DNA of 64,000 nt from Pseudomonas sp. Irchel 3E13 (GTDB lineage: Bacteria; Pseudomonadota; Gammaproteobacteria; Pseudomonadales; Pseudomonadaceae), in assembly GCF_900187455.1 (NCBI RefSeq), contig NZ_FYDX01000024.1:19573-83572 (forward strand), given 5' to 3'. The position numbers and the translations under genes were made by a program. Each line of letters starts with the position of its first letter. Within the stretch, counting starts at the first letter, position 1. Below the pieces are notes generated by a model. It worked only from the letters and a program-made list of their open reading frames with translations, had not been told where the DNA came from and searched no databases. Of the stretch, positions 11,449-20,543 are shown piece after piece.

Positions 11449-12789
11449 ATGAGTAGAAAATATTTTGGTACCGACGGCATTCGCGGTCGTGTTGGTGAGT
11501 TCCCTATTACCCCTGATTTCATGCTCAAGCTGGGTTGGGCGGCGGGTATGGCCTTCCGCAAGCAGGGTCACTGCCGTGTATTGGTAGGCAAGGACACCCG
11601 TATTTCCGGGTATATGTTCGAGTCTGCCCTGGAGGCCGGGCTTTCGGCTGCCGGGGCTGATGTGCTGCTGTTGGGGCCGATGCCGACTCCGGCGATCGCC
11701 TACCTGACGCGGACCTTCCATGCTGAGGCGGGCATCGTCATCAGTGCCTCCCACAATCCGCATGACGACAACGGCATCAAGTTTTTCTCCGGGCAAGGTA
11801 CCAAGTTGCCTGACGAAGTCGAACTGATGATCGAAGAGCTGCTTGACCAGCCGATGACGGTGGTTGAGTCGAGCAAGTTGGGCAAGGTCTCTCGAATCAA
11901 CGATGCTGCCGGTCGCTATATCGAGTTCTGCAAGAGCAGCGTGCCGAGCAGCACCGATTTCTCTGGCCTGAAGCTGGCTATCGACTGTGCTCATGGCGCG
12001 ACCTATAAGGTAGCTCCAAGCGTGTTTCGTGAGCTGGGTGCCGAAGTTACCGTGCTGTCTGCGCAGCCGGATGGTCTGAACATCAATGAAAACTGTGGCT
12101 CGACTCATATCGAGTCGCTGCAGGCAGCAGTGCTGGTTGGTCATGCCGATCTGGGTATCGCCTTCGATGGTGACGGTGACCGCGTGCTGATGGTTGATCA
12201 CACGGGCGCCATTGTTGATGGTGACGAACTCTTGTTCATCATCGCACGTGACCTCCATGACCGCGGCAAGCTTCAAGGTGGCGTGGTGGGTACGCTCATG
12301 AGCAACCTGGGGCTGGAGCTTGCGCTGAAGGATCTGTCGATTCCCTTCGTGCGAGCGAAGGTAGGTGACCGTTACGTCATGGCAGAGTTGCTGGCGCGCG
12401 AGTGGATCATTGGCGGGGAAAACTCCGGGCATGTGGTTTGCTGTAGCCACACCACGACTGGAGACGCGATCATCGCTGCTCTGCAGGTGCTGATGGCGCT
12501 CAAGCGTCGTGGAGAGACCCTAGCGCAAGCTCGCCAGGCTGTCCGCAAGTGCCCGCAGGTGCTGATCAATGTCCGCTTCGGGGCAAGCAAGGTCGATCCG
12601 CTCGAGCACCCTTCGGTGAAAGAAGCGTGTGAGCGTATTACCGAGGATATGGCCGGGCGTGGTCGCGTGTTGTTGCGCAAGTCCGGAACAGAGCCTCTCG
12701 TGCGTGTAATGGTCGAAGGTGACGACGAAAGTCAGGTTCGCGGCCATGCCGAGGCACTGGCAAAACTGGTAAGTGAAGTTTGCGTTTGA
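11449..12789 (+). CDS. glmM: Phosphoglucosamine mutase
   Basis: Interconverts glucosamine-6-phosphate and glucosamine-1-phosphate on the way to UDP-GlcNAc for peptidoglycan and LPS. 446 residues. The phosphorylated serine is Ser101 in ISASHNPHDDNG, the metal loop is FDGDGDRV near residue 242, the sugar-binding loop is GGENSGH near residue 323, and the phosphate-binding loop is RKSGTEPLVRVM near the C-terminus. It follows folP by 16 bases with its own ribosome site. Confidence 0.98.
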   Translation: MSRKYFGTDGIRGRVGEFPITPDFMLKLGWAAGMAFRKQGHCRVLVGKDTRISGYMFESALEAGLSAAGADVLLLGPMPTPAIAYLTRTFHAEAGIVISASHNPHDDNGIKFFSGQGTKLPDEVELMIEELLDQPMTVVESSKLGKVSRINDAAGRYIEFCKSSVPSSTDFSGLKLAIDCAHGATYKVAPSVFRELGAEVTVLSAQPDGLNINENCGSTHIESLQAAVLVGHADLGIAFDGDGDRVLMVDHTGAIVDGDELLFIIARDLHDRGKLQGGVVGTLMSNLGLELALKDLSIPFVRAKVGDRYVMAELLAREWIIGGENSGHVVCCSHTTTGDAIIAALQVLMALKRRGETLAQARQAVRKCPQVLINVRFGASKVDPLEHPSVKEACERITEDMAGRGRVLLRKSGTEPLVRVMVEGDDESQVRGHAEALAKLVSEVCV

Positions 12790-12855
12790 TTTACGCTTGC
12801 CAGTAGTGATCGGGTTGGGTAACATCTGCGCCCACTTTGACCGACGAGGTACAGC

Positions 12856-13611
12856 ATGCGTCGCCCTATGGTAGCTGGTAACTGGAAGATGCACGGTACC
12901 CGCGCCAGCGTCGCTGAGCTGATCAAAAGCTTGAGTAATCAGGCCTTGCCAAGCGGTGTTGATGTCGCGGTGTTTCCACCCAGCCTGTTCATTACACAGG
13001 TGATCGACGGGCTTGAAGGCAAGTCGATCGCTGTAGGTGCTCAGGACTCCGCGGTCGAACCCCAGCAAGGGGCTTTGACGGGAGAGGTGGCTCCGAGTCA
13101 GTTGGTTGATGTCGGTTGTGAGTGGGTGTTGATCGGTCACTCCGAGCGGCGTCAGATTCTGGAAGAGCAAGACTCGACCCTGATTCGGAAGTTCGCAGCG
13201 GCACAGTCCTGTGGATTGAAGGTTGTGTTCTGTGTAGGGGAAACCCTCGAAGAGCGCGAAGCAGGCAAGACGCTAGAAGTTGTTGGGCAGCAGTTGGACA
13301 GCATCATCGATACGTTGGGTGTTGCGGTCTTTGCAAGTGCGATTATTGCCTATGAGCCAGTTTGGGCCATCGGTACTGGCCTCACAGCTACTCCGCAGCA
13401 AGCGCAGGATGTGCATAAAGCCATTCGCGAGCAGTTGGCGGTAAAGGATTCAGAAGTTGCGCAGAATGCGCGGCTTCTATACGGCGGCAGCGTGAAGGCG
13501 GCCAATGCGGCTGAGCTGTTCGGCATGCCGGATATTGATGGGGGGCTCATTGGTGGGGCTTCCCTGAACGCAGACGAATTCGGTGCAATTTGTCGCGCCG
13601 CAGGAAACTGA
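12856..13611 (+). CDS. tpiA: Triosephosphate isomerase
   Basis: Interconverts dihydroxyacetone phosphate and glyceraldehyde-3-phosphate. 251 residues, TIM barrel. Catalytic residues are in place: Lys11 (NWKMHG), His95 (IGHSERR) and Glu167 (YEPVWAIGTG), with the phosphate-gripping loops LYGGSVK and GGLIGGASL at the end. A GAGG site precedes the ATG. secG begins 3 bases after the stop, so secG is translated from the same message. Confidence 0.98.
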   Translation: MRRPMVAGNWKMHGTRASVAELIKSLSNQALPSGVDVAVFPPSLFITQVIDGLEGKSIAVGAQDSAVEPQQGALTGEVAPSQLVDVGCEWVLIGHSERRQILEEQDSTLIRKFAAAQSCGLKVVFCVGETLEEREAGKTLEVVGQQLDSIIDTLGVAVFASAIIAYEPVWAIGTGLTATPQQAQDVHKAIREQLAVKDSEVAQNARLLYGGSVKAANAAELFGMPDIDGGLIGGASLNADEFGAICRAAGN

Positions 13612-13614
13612 AAA

Positions 13615-14004
13615 ATGCTGGAAACAGTTATTGTCGTTCTTCATCTGTTGGGCGCACTGGGTTTGGTAGTGCTGGTTCTGCTGCAACAGGGTAAAGGTGC
13701 GGAAGCAGGTGCATCTTTCGGCGCAGGTGCTTCAAATACTGTGTTCGGAAGCCAAGGTTCTGCTACCTTCCTGAGTAAGTTTACTGCTATACTAGCTGCC
13801 TCTTTCTTCTTAACTGCTCTTGGGTTAGGATACTTTGCTAAAGAGAAAGCTCATGAGCTGACTCAAGTAGGGTTGCCAGATCCAGCGGTATTAGAAGTTA
13901 AGCAAGCCAAACCGGCAGCAGATGATGTACCGGTGCTCCAGGAGCAACAGAAGAACGAAGCCGGCAACACTGGCGATGTTCCTCCCGCTCAAGAGCAGAA
14001 GTAA
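13615..14004 (+). CDS. secG: Preprotein translocase subunit SecG
   Basis: Small membrane partner of SecYE that eases protein export. 129 residues with two hydrophobic segments (about residues 2-20 and 55-72) joined by the conserved LLQQGKGAEAGASFGAG loop, then a low-complexity Pro/Ala/Glu/Gln-rich tail. Its ribosome site lies within the end of tpiA. tRNA-Leu follows 19 bases after the stop with no terminator between, so this tRNA is probably processed from the secG transcript; that last point is inference. Confidence 0.96.
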   Translation: MLETVIVVLHLLGALGLVVLVLLQQGKGAEAGASFGAGASNTVFGSQGSATFLSKFTAILAASFFLTALGLGYFAKEKAHELTQVGLPDPAVLEVKQAKPAADDVPVLQEQQKNEAGNTGDVPPAQEQK

Positions 14005-14023
14005 CGGGTTTCAAAGTAGTATT

Positions 14024-14109
14024 GCCGAGGTGGTGGAATTGGTAGACACGCAACCTTGAGGTGGTTGTGCCCATAGGGTGTAGGGGTTCGAGTCCCCTTC
14101 TCGGTACCA
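14024..14109 (+). tRNA. tRNA-Leu, anticodon GAG
   Basis: 86 bases including an encoded CCA. The acceptor stem is GCCGAGG with TCTCGGT, the anticodon stem is CAACC/GGTTG with loop TTGAGGT (anticodon GAG, reading CUC/CUU), and there is the long variable arm of a class II tRNA. The T arm has the standard GGTTCGAGTCC. It is followed by an intrinsic terminator, then by tRNA-fMet. Confidence 0.97.
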
Positions 14110-14122
14110 TTTGAAGCATGAG

Positions 14123-14145
14123 AGCCCGCTTTGAGCGGGCTTTCT
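14123..14145 (+). terminator. Intrinsic terminator after tRNA-Leu
   Basis: AGCCCGC-TTTGA-GCGGGCT stem followed by TTCTT. It separates the tpiA-secG-tRNA-Leu transcript from the fMet-tRNA promoter that follows. Confidence 0.85.
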
Positions 14146-14162
14146 TGTAGGTGGAGGTTGGA

Positions 14163-14192
14163 TTGACCCTTTCGGGGGTTCGGTCGTATACT
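14163..14192 (+). promoter_or_regulatory. Sigma-70 promoter for tRNA-fMet and probably rimP-nusA-infB
   Basis: -35 TTGACC and -10 TATACT, 18 bases apart, with the -10 ending 16 bases before the mature tRNA. A G/C-rich stretch (TCGCCCC) follows the -10, which is typical of stable-RNA promoters. It is the clearest promoter before the downstream translation operon. Confidence 0.8.
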
Positions 14193-14208
14193 TTCGCCCC
14201 AGCTTTGT

Positions 14209-14285
<77 letters not shown>

Positions 14286-14295
14286 GTTTCAGCGG

Positions 14296-14318
14296 AGCCC
14301 CTTTTCAAGGGGCTTTTT
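14296..14318 (+). terminator. Terminator/attenuator between tRNA-fMet and rimP
   Basis: AGCCCCTT-TTC-AAGGGGCT stem followed by TTTT. Read-through past it would feed rimP-nusA-infB; since NusA modulates termination, this is a plausible autoregulatory point, by analogy with the E. coli operon. Confidence 0.85.
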
Positions 14319-14416
14319 GTTAGCTGAACAGTTCTCAGCGCCGATGTTCAACGGCGCATTTCATGGATGGGCGCTTGCCCATTTTTTATTTGCACAGCAT
14401 GCACGAGGGGGTTCAG

Positions 14417-14875
14417 GTGTCGAGCAAGCTAGAACAGTTGCAGGCCTTGTTGGCCCCGGTGGTCGAGGCGCTCGGCTATCAATGCTGGGGAATCGAGTTC
14501 ATTTCTCAAGGCAAACATTCGGTACTGCGTATCTATATCGACAAAGAGGGCGGCATTCTGGTCGAAGATTGCGAAGCCGTCAGTCGCCAGATCAGTGGCG
14601 TTCTGGATGTTGAAGATCCAATCAGCTCCGAATACACCCTTGAAGTGTCCTCTCCTGGCATGGATCGCCCGCTGTTCACACTTGAACAGTTTGCCTCGCA
14701 TGCCGGCGAACAAGTGAAGATCAAGCTGCGTACGCCCTTCGAAGGTCGTCGTAACTTTCAAGGCCTGCTCCGCGGTGTGGAGGAACAGGATGTCGTGGTC
14801 CAGGTGGACAGTCACGAATTCCTGTTGCCGATCGACTCGATCGACAAGGCCAACATTATTCCCAGTTTTGACTGA
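14417..14875 (+). CDS. rimP: Ribosome maturation factor RimP
   Basis: Needed for 30S subunit maturation. 152 residues. I chose GTG at 14417 because AGGGG lies 6 bases upstream and the protein then begins MSSKLEQL, like relatives; the frame is open 18 codons further upstream without support. The N-terminal domain contains GIEFISQ and LRIYIDKEGG, then the EVSSPGMDRPL signature near residue 75. The C-terminal SH3-like domain ends DKANIIPSFD. nusA follows. Confidence 0.96.
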   Translation: MSSKLEQLQALLAPVVEALGYQCWGIEFISQGKHSVLRIYIDKEGGILVEDCEAVSRQISGVLDVEDPISSEYTLEVSSPGMDRPLFTLEQFASHAGEQVKIKLRTPFEGRRNFQGLLRGVEEQDVVVQVDSHEFLLPIDSIDKANIIPSFD

Positions 14876-14935
14876 GACATGCCGGATCCGCTCCAAAAAA
14901 GCGGACCTAATGGCTTGCGAAAGGCGAGGCGTACG

Positions 14936-16417
14936 ATGAGCAAAGAAGTACTGCTGGTTGTTGAGTCGGTATCCAATGAAAAGGGCGTACCGGCCGGCGT
15001 GATTTTTGAAGCGCTGGAAGTGGCTCTGGCCACCGCAACTAAAAAACGTTTTGAAGACGAAGTTGACCTGCGTGTGGAAATCAACCGCCACACCGGTAAC
15101 TACGAAACCTTCCGCCGCTGGACTGTGGTCGAAGACGAAGACCTGGACGATCCTGCGATCGAACTGGCCGTCGACCAGGCCCAGGCGAAAAAACCGGGCG
15201 CTGTCGCTGGCGAGATCATCGAAGAGAAGATCGAATCCATCGAGTTCGGCCGTATCGCTGCCCAGACCGCCAAGCAAGTCATTGTGCAGAAGGTTCGTGA
15301 GGCAGAACGTGCTCAGGTGGTCGATGCCTATCGTGAGCGTGTAGGTGAAATCATCTCCGGCACGGTCAAGAAAGTTACCCGCGACAACGTCATCGTTGAT
15401 CTGGGTAACAATGCTGAAGCACTGCTGGCACGTGAAGATATCATCTCTCGCGAGACTTTCCGGGTAGGCGTTCGAGTTCGTGCGCTGCTCAAGGAAATCC
15501 GCACTGAGAACCGCGGTCCGCAACTGATTCTGTCGCGTACCGCGCCACAGATGCTGATCGAGCTGTTCCGCATCGAAGTACCGGAAATCGCCGAGGGCCT
15601 GATCGAAGTGATGGCTGCTTCGCGTGATCCGGGCTCTCGAGCAAAGATCGCCGTTCGCTCCAAGGACAAACGTATTGACCCACAAGGCGCCTGCATCGGC
15701 ATGCGCGGCTCCCGGGTTCAAGCGGTTTCCGGAGAGCTGGGTGGTGAGCGCGTGGATATTGTGCTCTGGGACGACAACCCAGCACAGTTCGTCATCAACG
15801 CCATGTCGCCGGCTGAAGTCGCGGCGATCATCGTTGACGAAGATGCCCACGCGATGGATATCGCTGTTGCCGCTGACAACCTGGCGCAGGCGATCGGTCG
15901 CGGCGGTCAGAACGTTCGCCTGGCCAGTCAACTGACCGGCTGGACCCTGAACGTGATGACCGAATCGGACATCCAGGCCAAGCAGCAAGCGGAAACCGGC
16001 GACATCCTGCGCAACTTCATCGAAGAGCTGGAAGTCGACGAAGAACTGGCCCAGGTGCTGGTCGACGAAGGCTTTACCAGCCTCGAAGAAATTGCCTATG
16101 TACCGCTGGAAGAAATGCTCAACATCGATGGCTTCGACGAGGAGATCGTCAACGAACTCCGCGCTCGTGCCAAGGACCGTCTGTTGACCAAAGCCATCGC
16201 TACCGAGGAAAAACTGGCAGACGCCCATCCGGCCGAAGACCTGCTCTCTCTTGAGGGTATGGACAAGGACCTGGCGGCGGAACTGGCGGTGCGCGGCGTG
16301 GTTACCCGCGAAGACCTGGCCGAGCAGTCGATTGACGATCTGCTCGACATCGACGGCATCGACGAAGAGCGTGCCGGCAAGTTGATCATGGCCGCCCGAG
16401 CCCACTGGTTCGAGTAA
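14936..16417 (+). CDS. nusA: Transcription termination/antitermination protein NusA
   Basis: Binds RNA polymerase and nascent RNA, modulating pausing, termination and rRNA antitermination. 493 residues: the N-terminal RNAP-binding domain, the S1 domain (about 135-200), two KH domains (including ACIGMRGSRVQAV and AIGRGGQNVRLA), and two acidic C-terminal repeats built on LLxIDGF/LLDIDGI. I chose the ATG giving MSKEVLLVVE, with AAGGCGAGG upstream; an earlier in-frame ATG at 14879 would add 19 residues that do not look like NusA. Confidence 0.98.
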   Translation: MSKEVLLVVESVSNEKGVPAGVIFEALEVALATATKKRFEDEVDLRVEINRHTGNYETFRRWTVVEDEDLDDPAIELAVDQAQAKKPGAVAGEIIEEKIESIEFGRIAAQTAKQVIVQKVREAERAQVVDAYRERVGEIISGTVKKVTRDNVIVDLGNNAEALLAREDIISRETFRVGVRVRALLKEIRTENRGPQLILSRTAPQMLIELFRIEVPEIAEGLIEVMAASRDPGSRAKIAVRSKDKRIDPQGACIGMRGSRVQAVSGELGGERVDIVLWDDNPAQFVINAMSPAEVAAIIVDEDAHAMDIAVAADNLAQAIGRGGQNVRLASQLTGWTLNVMTESDIQAKQQAETGDILRNFIEELEVDEELAQVLVDEGFTSLEEIAYVPLEEMLNIDGFDEEIVNELRARAKDRLLTKAIATEEKLADAHPAEDLLSLEGMDKDLAAELAVRGVVTREDLAEQSIDDLLDIDGIDEERAGKLIMAARAHWFE

Positions 16418-16443
16418 GCAGGCTGGCCTGAGGAGAGAAGTGC

Positions 16444-18951
16444 ATGACGCAAGTCACGGTGAAAGAATTGGCCCAAGAGGTCGCTGCACCGGTAGAGCGC
16501 CTGCTGCAGCAGATGCGTGAGGCAGGTCTGCCGCACACCGATGCCAGTCAGCTGGTGAGCGACAATGAGAAGCAGGCTCTGCTGACCCATTTGAAAAGCA
16601 GCCATAAGGCAAAGGTGGAAGAGCCGCGCAAGATTACCTTGCAGCGCAAGACCACCAGCACCCTGCGTGTTGCCGGTAGCAAGAGCATCAGCGTAGAAGT
16701 ACGCAAGAAGAAAGTTTTCGTACAGCGCAGCCCGGAAGAAGTCCAGGCTGAGCAGAAGCGTGAGCTGGAAGAGCGCCGCGCTGCCGAAAATGCTGTCCGC
16801 GAGAAGTCCGAAGCCGAAGCGCGTCAGCGCACCGAGGAAGAGACTCGTCGCCAAGCGCCAGCAGCACCGGCTGCTGCGCCTGTAGCCGCTCCGGTTGCGC
16901 AGGCTGAGGCCTCGGCTGCCGTCGAGCCCGCTGCAGCCCCGGCTCCCGCTGCTGACCGCAAGAAAGATGAAAGCCGTCGCAACGACCGTGCCCGTGACGA
17001 TGATCGTCGCGGTGGCGAGCGTCGCAACGAAGCGCCGCGCGTATCGGTCAAGGTCAAGGAGAAAGAGAAAGCTCCTACTCCTCGCGCCGCTCCACGTACT
17101 ACCGAGGAAGAAAGCGATGGTTTCCGTCGCGGCGGTCGTGGCAAGTCCAAGCCGAAGAAACGCAACGCTCACGGTTTCCAGAGCCCTACCGGTCCGGTCA
17201 TCCGCGACGTAAGCATCGGCGAGACCATTACGGTTTCCGACCTTGCACAGCAGATGTCGGTCAAAGGCGCTGAAGTCGTCAAGTTCATGTTCAAGATGGG
17301 CACTCCGGTCACCATCAACCAGGTGCTCGATCAGGAGACCGCTCAACTGGTCGCCGAAGAGCTGGGCCACAAGGTCACCCTGGTCAGCGACACTGCCCTG
17401 GAAGATTCCCTGGCCGAATCGCTGAAGTTCGAAGGTGAGACCTTTGCCCGTGCGCCGGTCGTGACCGTAATGGGCCACGTTGACCACGGTAAGACCTCGC
17501 TGCTCGACTACATCCGTCGTGCCAAGGTTGCTGCTGGCGAAGCCGGTGGTATCACCCAGCACATCGGTGCCTATCACGTGGAAACCGACCGCGGCATGGT
17601 CACCTTCCTCGACACCCCTGGTCACGCCGCGTTTACCGCCATGCGTGCCCGTGGTGCCAAGGCGACCGACATCGTTATCCTGGTGGTCGCGGCTGACGAC
17701 GGTGTGATGCCTCAGACCCGCGAAGCGGTTCAGCACGCCAAGGCTGCTGGTGTTCCACTGGTTGTTGCAGTGAACAAGATCGACAAGCCGGGCGCTGACC
17801 TCGATCGCATCCGCAACGAGCTGTCCGTCGAAGGCGTTACCTCCGAGGACTGGGGTGGTGACACTCCATTCGTCAAGGTTTCGGCGAAGATGGGTACCGG
17901 TGTTGACGAACTGCTCGAAGCCGTTCTGCTGCAAGCCGAGATCCTCGAGCTCAAAGCCACTCCATCCGCGCCAGGTCGTGGTGTCGTGGTCGAGTCTCGC
18001 CTGGACAAGGGCCGTGGCCCGGTGGCGACCGTTCTGGTTCAGGACGGCACCCTGCGTCAAGGCGACATGGTTCTGTGCGGCTCCAACTACGGCCGTGTAC
18101 GAGCGATGCTCGACGAGAACGGCAAGCCCGTCAAAGAAGCCGGTCCGTCTATCCCGGTCGAGATCCTCGGCCTGGACGGTACCCCGGACGCTGGCGACGA
18201 GCTGTCGGTAGTGGCTGACGAGAAGAAAGCCCGCGAAGTTGCACTGTTCCGCCAAGGCAAGTTCCGCGAAGTCAAACTGGCTCGCGCTCATGCTGGCAAG
18301 CTGGAAAACATCTTCGAGAACATGGGCCAGGAAGAGAAGAAGACCCTCAACATCGTGCTCAAGGCCGACGTTCGTGGTTCTCTCGAGGCTCTGCAAGGTT
18401 CGCTCGGCGGCTTGGGCAACGACGAAGTGCAAGTGCGCGTGATCGGTGGCGGTGTCGGTGGTATCACCGAGAGCGACGCCAACCTGGCACTGGCTTCGAA
18501 CGCAGTACTGTTCGGCTTCAACGTTCGTGCCGATGCCGGTGCGCGCAAGATCGTCGAGCAGGAAGGTCTGGATATGCGTTACTACAACGTGATCTACGAC
18601 ATCATTGAAGACGTCAAGAAAGCCCTGACCGGTATGCTCGGCAGCGATGTTCGCGAGAACATCCTGGGTATCGCCGAAGTGCGCGACGTGTTCCGTTCGC
18701 CGAAGTTCGGCGCCATCGCCGGTTGCATGGTTGTGGAAGGTACGGTTCACCGTAACCGCCCGATCCGTGTACTGCGCGAAGACGTGGTTATCTTCGAAGG
18801 CGAGCTGGAATCCCTGCGCCGCTTCAAGGACGATGCGTCCGAAGTACGTGCCGGCATGGAATGCGGTATCGGCGTCAAGAGCTACAACGACGTCAAGGTC
18901 GGCGACAAGATCGAAGTCTTCGAGAAAGTCCAGGTGGCTCGTACGCTCTGA
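16444..18951 (+). CDS. infB: Translation initiation factor IF-2
   Basis: GTPase that places fMet-tRNA on the 30S subunit and promotes subunit joining. 835 residues: an N-terminal IF2 domain, a long charged Ala/Glu/Arg-rich linker (about residues 90-240), the G domain with G1 GHVDHGKT at 344-351, DTPGHAAF and NKIDKPGAD, then domains II, III and the C-terminal fMet-binding domain. It is co-encoded with initiator tRNA, NusA and RbfA. Confidence 0.98.
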   Translation: MTQVTVKELAQEVAAPVERLLQQMREAGLPHTDASQLVSDNEKQALLTHLKSSHKAKVEEPRKITLQRKTTSTLRVAGSKSISVEVRKKKVFVQRSPEEVQAEQKRELEERRAAENAVREKSEAEARQRTEEETRRQAPAAPAAAPVAAPVAQAEASAAVEPAAAPAPAADRKKDESRRNDRARDDDRRGGERRNEAPRVSVKVKEKEKAPTPRAAPRTTEEESDGFRRGGRGKSKPKKRNAHGFQSPTGPVIRDVSIGETITVSDLAQQMSVKGAEVVKFMFKMGTPVTINQVLDQETAQLVAEELGHKVTLVSDTALEDSLAESLKFEGETFARAPVVTVMGHVDHGKTSLLDYIRRAKVAAGEAGGITQHIGAYHVETDRGMVTFLDTPGHAAFTAMRARGAKATDIVILVVAADDGVMPQTREAVQHAKAAGVPLVVAVNKIDKPGADLDRIRNELSVEGVTSEDWGGDTPFVKVSAKMGTGVDELLEAVLLQAEILELKATPSAPGRGVVVESRLDKGRGPVATVLVQDGTLRQGDMVLCGSNYGRVRAMLDENGKPVKEAGPSIPVEILGLDGTPDAGDELSVVADEKKAREVALFRQGKFREVKLARAHAGKLENIFENMGQEEKKTLNIVLKADVRGSLEALQGSLGGLGNDEVQVRVIGGGVGGITESDANLALASNAVLFGFNVRADAGARKIVEQEGLDMRYYNVIYDIIEDVKKALTGMLGSDVRENILGIAEVRDVFRSPKFGAIAGCMVVEGTVHRNRPIRVLREDVVIFEGELESLRRFKDDASEVRAGMECGIGVKSYNDVKVGDKIEVFEKVQVARTL

Positions 18952-19009
18952 TTCACGAGCTTGGAAGCGACGGGCGGGTGGCTGTGAAGCCACGCTTGTC
19001 GCTGAACGC

Positions 19010-19043
19010 AACGCCCGGTCCGGCTGATGCCTGGCCGGGCGTT
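19010..19043 (+). other. GC-rich hairpin between infB and rbfA
   Basis: AACGCCCGG pairs with CCGGGCGTT over a 16-base loop in the 119-base infB-rbfA gap. No strong T run follows (TGCCGCTTTA), so it is more likely a processing or pausing structure than a full terminator. Confidence 0.5.
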
Positions 19044-19070
19044 TGCCGCTTTAGTTACAGGTAGCAAGAC

Positions 19071-19469
19071 ATGGCAAAAGAATATAGCCGTACCCAACGC
19101 ATCGGCGATCAAATGCAGCGTGAGCTGGCTCAGTTGATCCGTCGTGAAGTCAAAGATCCCCGCGTCGGCCTGGTGACCATCACCGCCGTCGATGTCAGCC
19201 GCGATGTCGGCCATGCCAAGGTGTTCATCACCGTCATGGGCCAGGACAGCGCTGAAGACATCAAGCAGAGTCTGAAAGTCCTGAACTCCGCCTCCGGTTT
19301 CCTGCGCATGCAGCTCGGCCGTGAAATGAAGCTGCGCAGCGTGCCGCAACTGCATTTCCACTATGACGAGAGCGTCACCCGCGGCGCCCATCTGTCCGCG
19401 CTGATCGAGCGTGCCGTCGCCGAGGACAGTCAGCACCAGAGCACCGACGTTCCGGATAGCAAGGAGTGA
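19071..19469 (+). CDS. rbfA: Ribosome-binding factor A
   Basis: Cold-adaptation and 30S maturation factor that binds near 16S helix 1. 132 residues with a KH-like fold; it begins with the characteristic YSRTQRIGDQMQRELAQLIRREVKDPR segment in two parts (residues 4-18 and 19-31) and contains the LRMQLGREMKLRSVPQLHF block near residue 80. truB begins 3 bases after its stop, and the truB ribosome site overlaps the rbfA end. Confidence 0.97.
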   Translation: MAKEYSRTQRIGDQMQRELAQLIRREVKDPRVGLVTITAVDVSRDVGHAKVFITVMGQDSAEDIKQSLKVLNSASGFLRMQLGREMKLRSVPQLHFHYDESVTRGAHLSALIERAVAEDSQHQSTDVPDSKE

Positions 19470-19472
19470 TCC

Positions 19473-20390
19473 GTGGCTCAGGTCAAACGTATCCGTCGTA
19501 ACGTCAGTGGCATCATCCTGCTCGACAAGCCGCTGGGGTTCACCTCCAACGCCGCGTTGCAGAAGGTCCGCTGGCTGCTCAATGCTGAAAAGGCCGGACA
19601 TACCGGCAGTCTTGATCCGCTCGCTAGTGGCGTACTGCCGCTGTGCTTCGGCGAGGCAACCAAGTTCTCGCAATACCTGCTCGATTCCGACAAGGGCTAC
19701 GAGACGGTCATGCAACTGGGACAGACCACCACCACCGGCGATGCCGAGGGTGAAGTCCTGCAGACCCGCGATGTGACCGTTGGTCGCGCCGACATTGAAG
19801 CGGTGTTGCCACAATTTCGTGGTCCAATCAGCCAGATACCTCCGATGTACTCGGCCCTCAAGCGCGATGGCCAGCCGTTGTACAAACTGGCGCGTGCAGG
19901 TGAAGTAGTGGAGCGTGAAGCACGTTCTGTTACTATTACCCGCTTGGAACTGCTGGAGTGCGAAGGCACCCGGGTTCGTCTCTCGGTCGGTTGCACCAAG
20001 GGCACGTATATCCGCACCCTGGTCGAAGATATCGGCGAGGTGTTGGGATGTGGTGCTTATGTCGCCGAACTGCGTCGCACCCATGCCGGACCGTTCGAAC
20101 TGGCCCAGACCGTGACCCTCGAAGAACTCGAGCAGGTTCACGCCGATGGCGGCAATGAAGCGATCGATCGCTTCCTGATGCCTTCGGACAGCGGTTTGCT
20201 GGACTGGCCGTTGCTGCAGTTCTCCGAGCACAGTGCGTTTTACTGGCTGCATGGTCAGCCGGTACGTTCGCCGGACGCGCCGAAATTCGGCATGGTCCGC
20301 GTACAGGATCACAACGGTCGCTTCATCGGGATCGGTGAAGTGAGCGAAGACGGGCGCGTCGCGCCGCGTCGACTGATTCGGTCGGAATGA
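19473..20390 (+). CDS. truB: tRNA pseudouridine(55) synthase
   Basis: Makes pseudouridine 55 in the T loop of tRNAs. 305 residues; starts at GTG with AGGAG seven bases upstream. The catalytic aspartate is Asp48 in HTGSLDPLASG; other family blocks are YETVMQLGQTT, PPMYSALKRDGQPLY, and the KGTYIRTLVEDIG segment near residue 175. A C-terminal PUA-like domain follows from about residue 250. It lies in the rbfA-truB-rpsO-pnp run. Confidence 0.98.
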   Translation: MAQVKRIRRNVSGIILLDKPLGFTSNAALQKVRWLLNAEKAGHTGSLDPLASGVLPLCFGEATKFSQYLLDSDKGYETVMQLGQTTTTGDAEGEVLQTRDVTVGRADIEAVLPQFRGPISQIPPMYSALKRDGQPLYKLARAGEVVEREARSVTITRLELLECEGTRVRLSVGCTKGTYIRTLVEDIGEVLGCGAYVAELRRTHAGPFELAQTVTLEELEQVHADGGNEAIDRFLMPSDSGLLDWPLLQFSEHSAFYWLHGQPVRSPDAPKFGMVRVQDHNGRFIGIGEVSEDGRVAPRRLIRSE

Positions 20391-20447
20391 CCGAAACCGT
20401 CAGTGCCGGGCTCAGGTCCGGCACGGATGGATTAGAGGGTGGCTGTT

Positions 20448-20503
20448 AATAGGCATGGTCACACCTCACTTTTATGAATACAGGGAGCAGTCCCTGGCCT
20501 ATT
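20448..20503 (+). promoter_or_regulatory. Structured rpsO leader: nested pairing upstream of the S15 start
   Basis: AATAGGC (20448-20454) can pair with GCCTATT (20497-20503), enclosing a perfect hairpin CAGGGA-GCAG-TCCCTG that abuts the outer helix. It ends about 40 bases before the rpsO ATG. A further hairpin (GTGCCGG/CCGGCAC, 20403-20424) precedes it. S15 represses its own translation through mRNA structure in E. coli; whether this structure does so here is inference. Confidence 0.45.
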
Positions 20504-20543
20504 GGAAGCCTTTACCGGTTTCCCTTGATTTGGAGAAAGCCAG

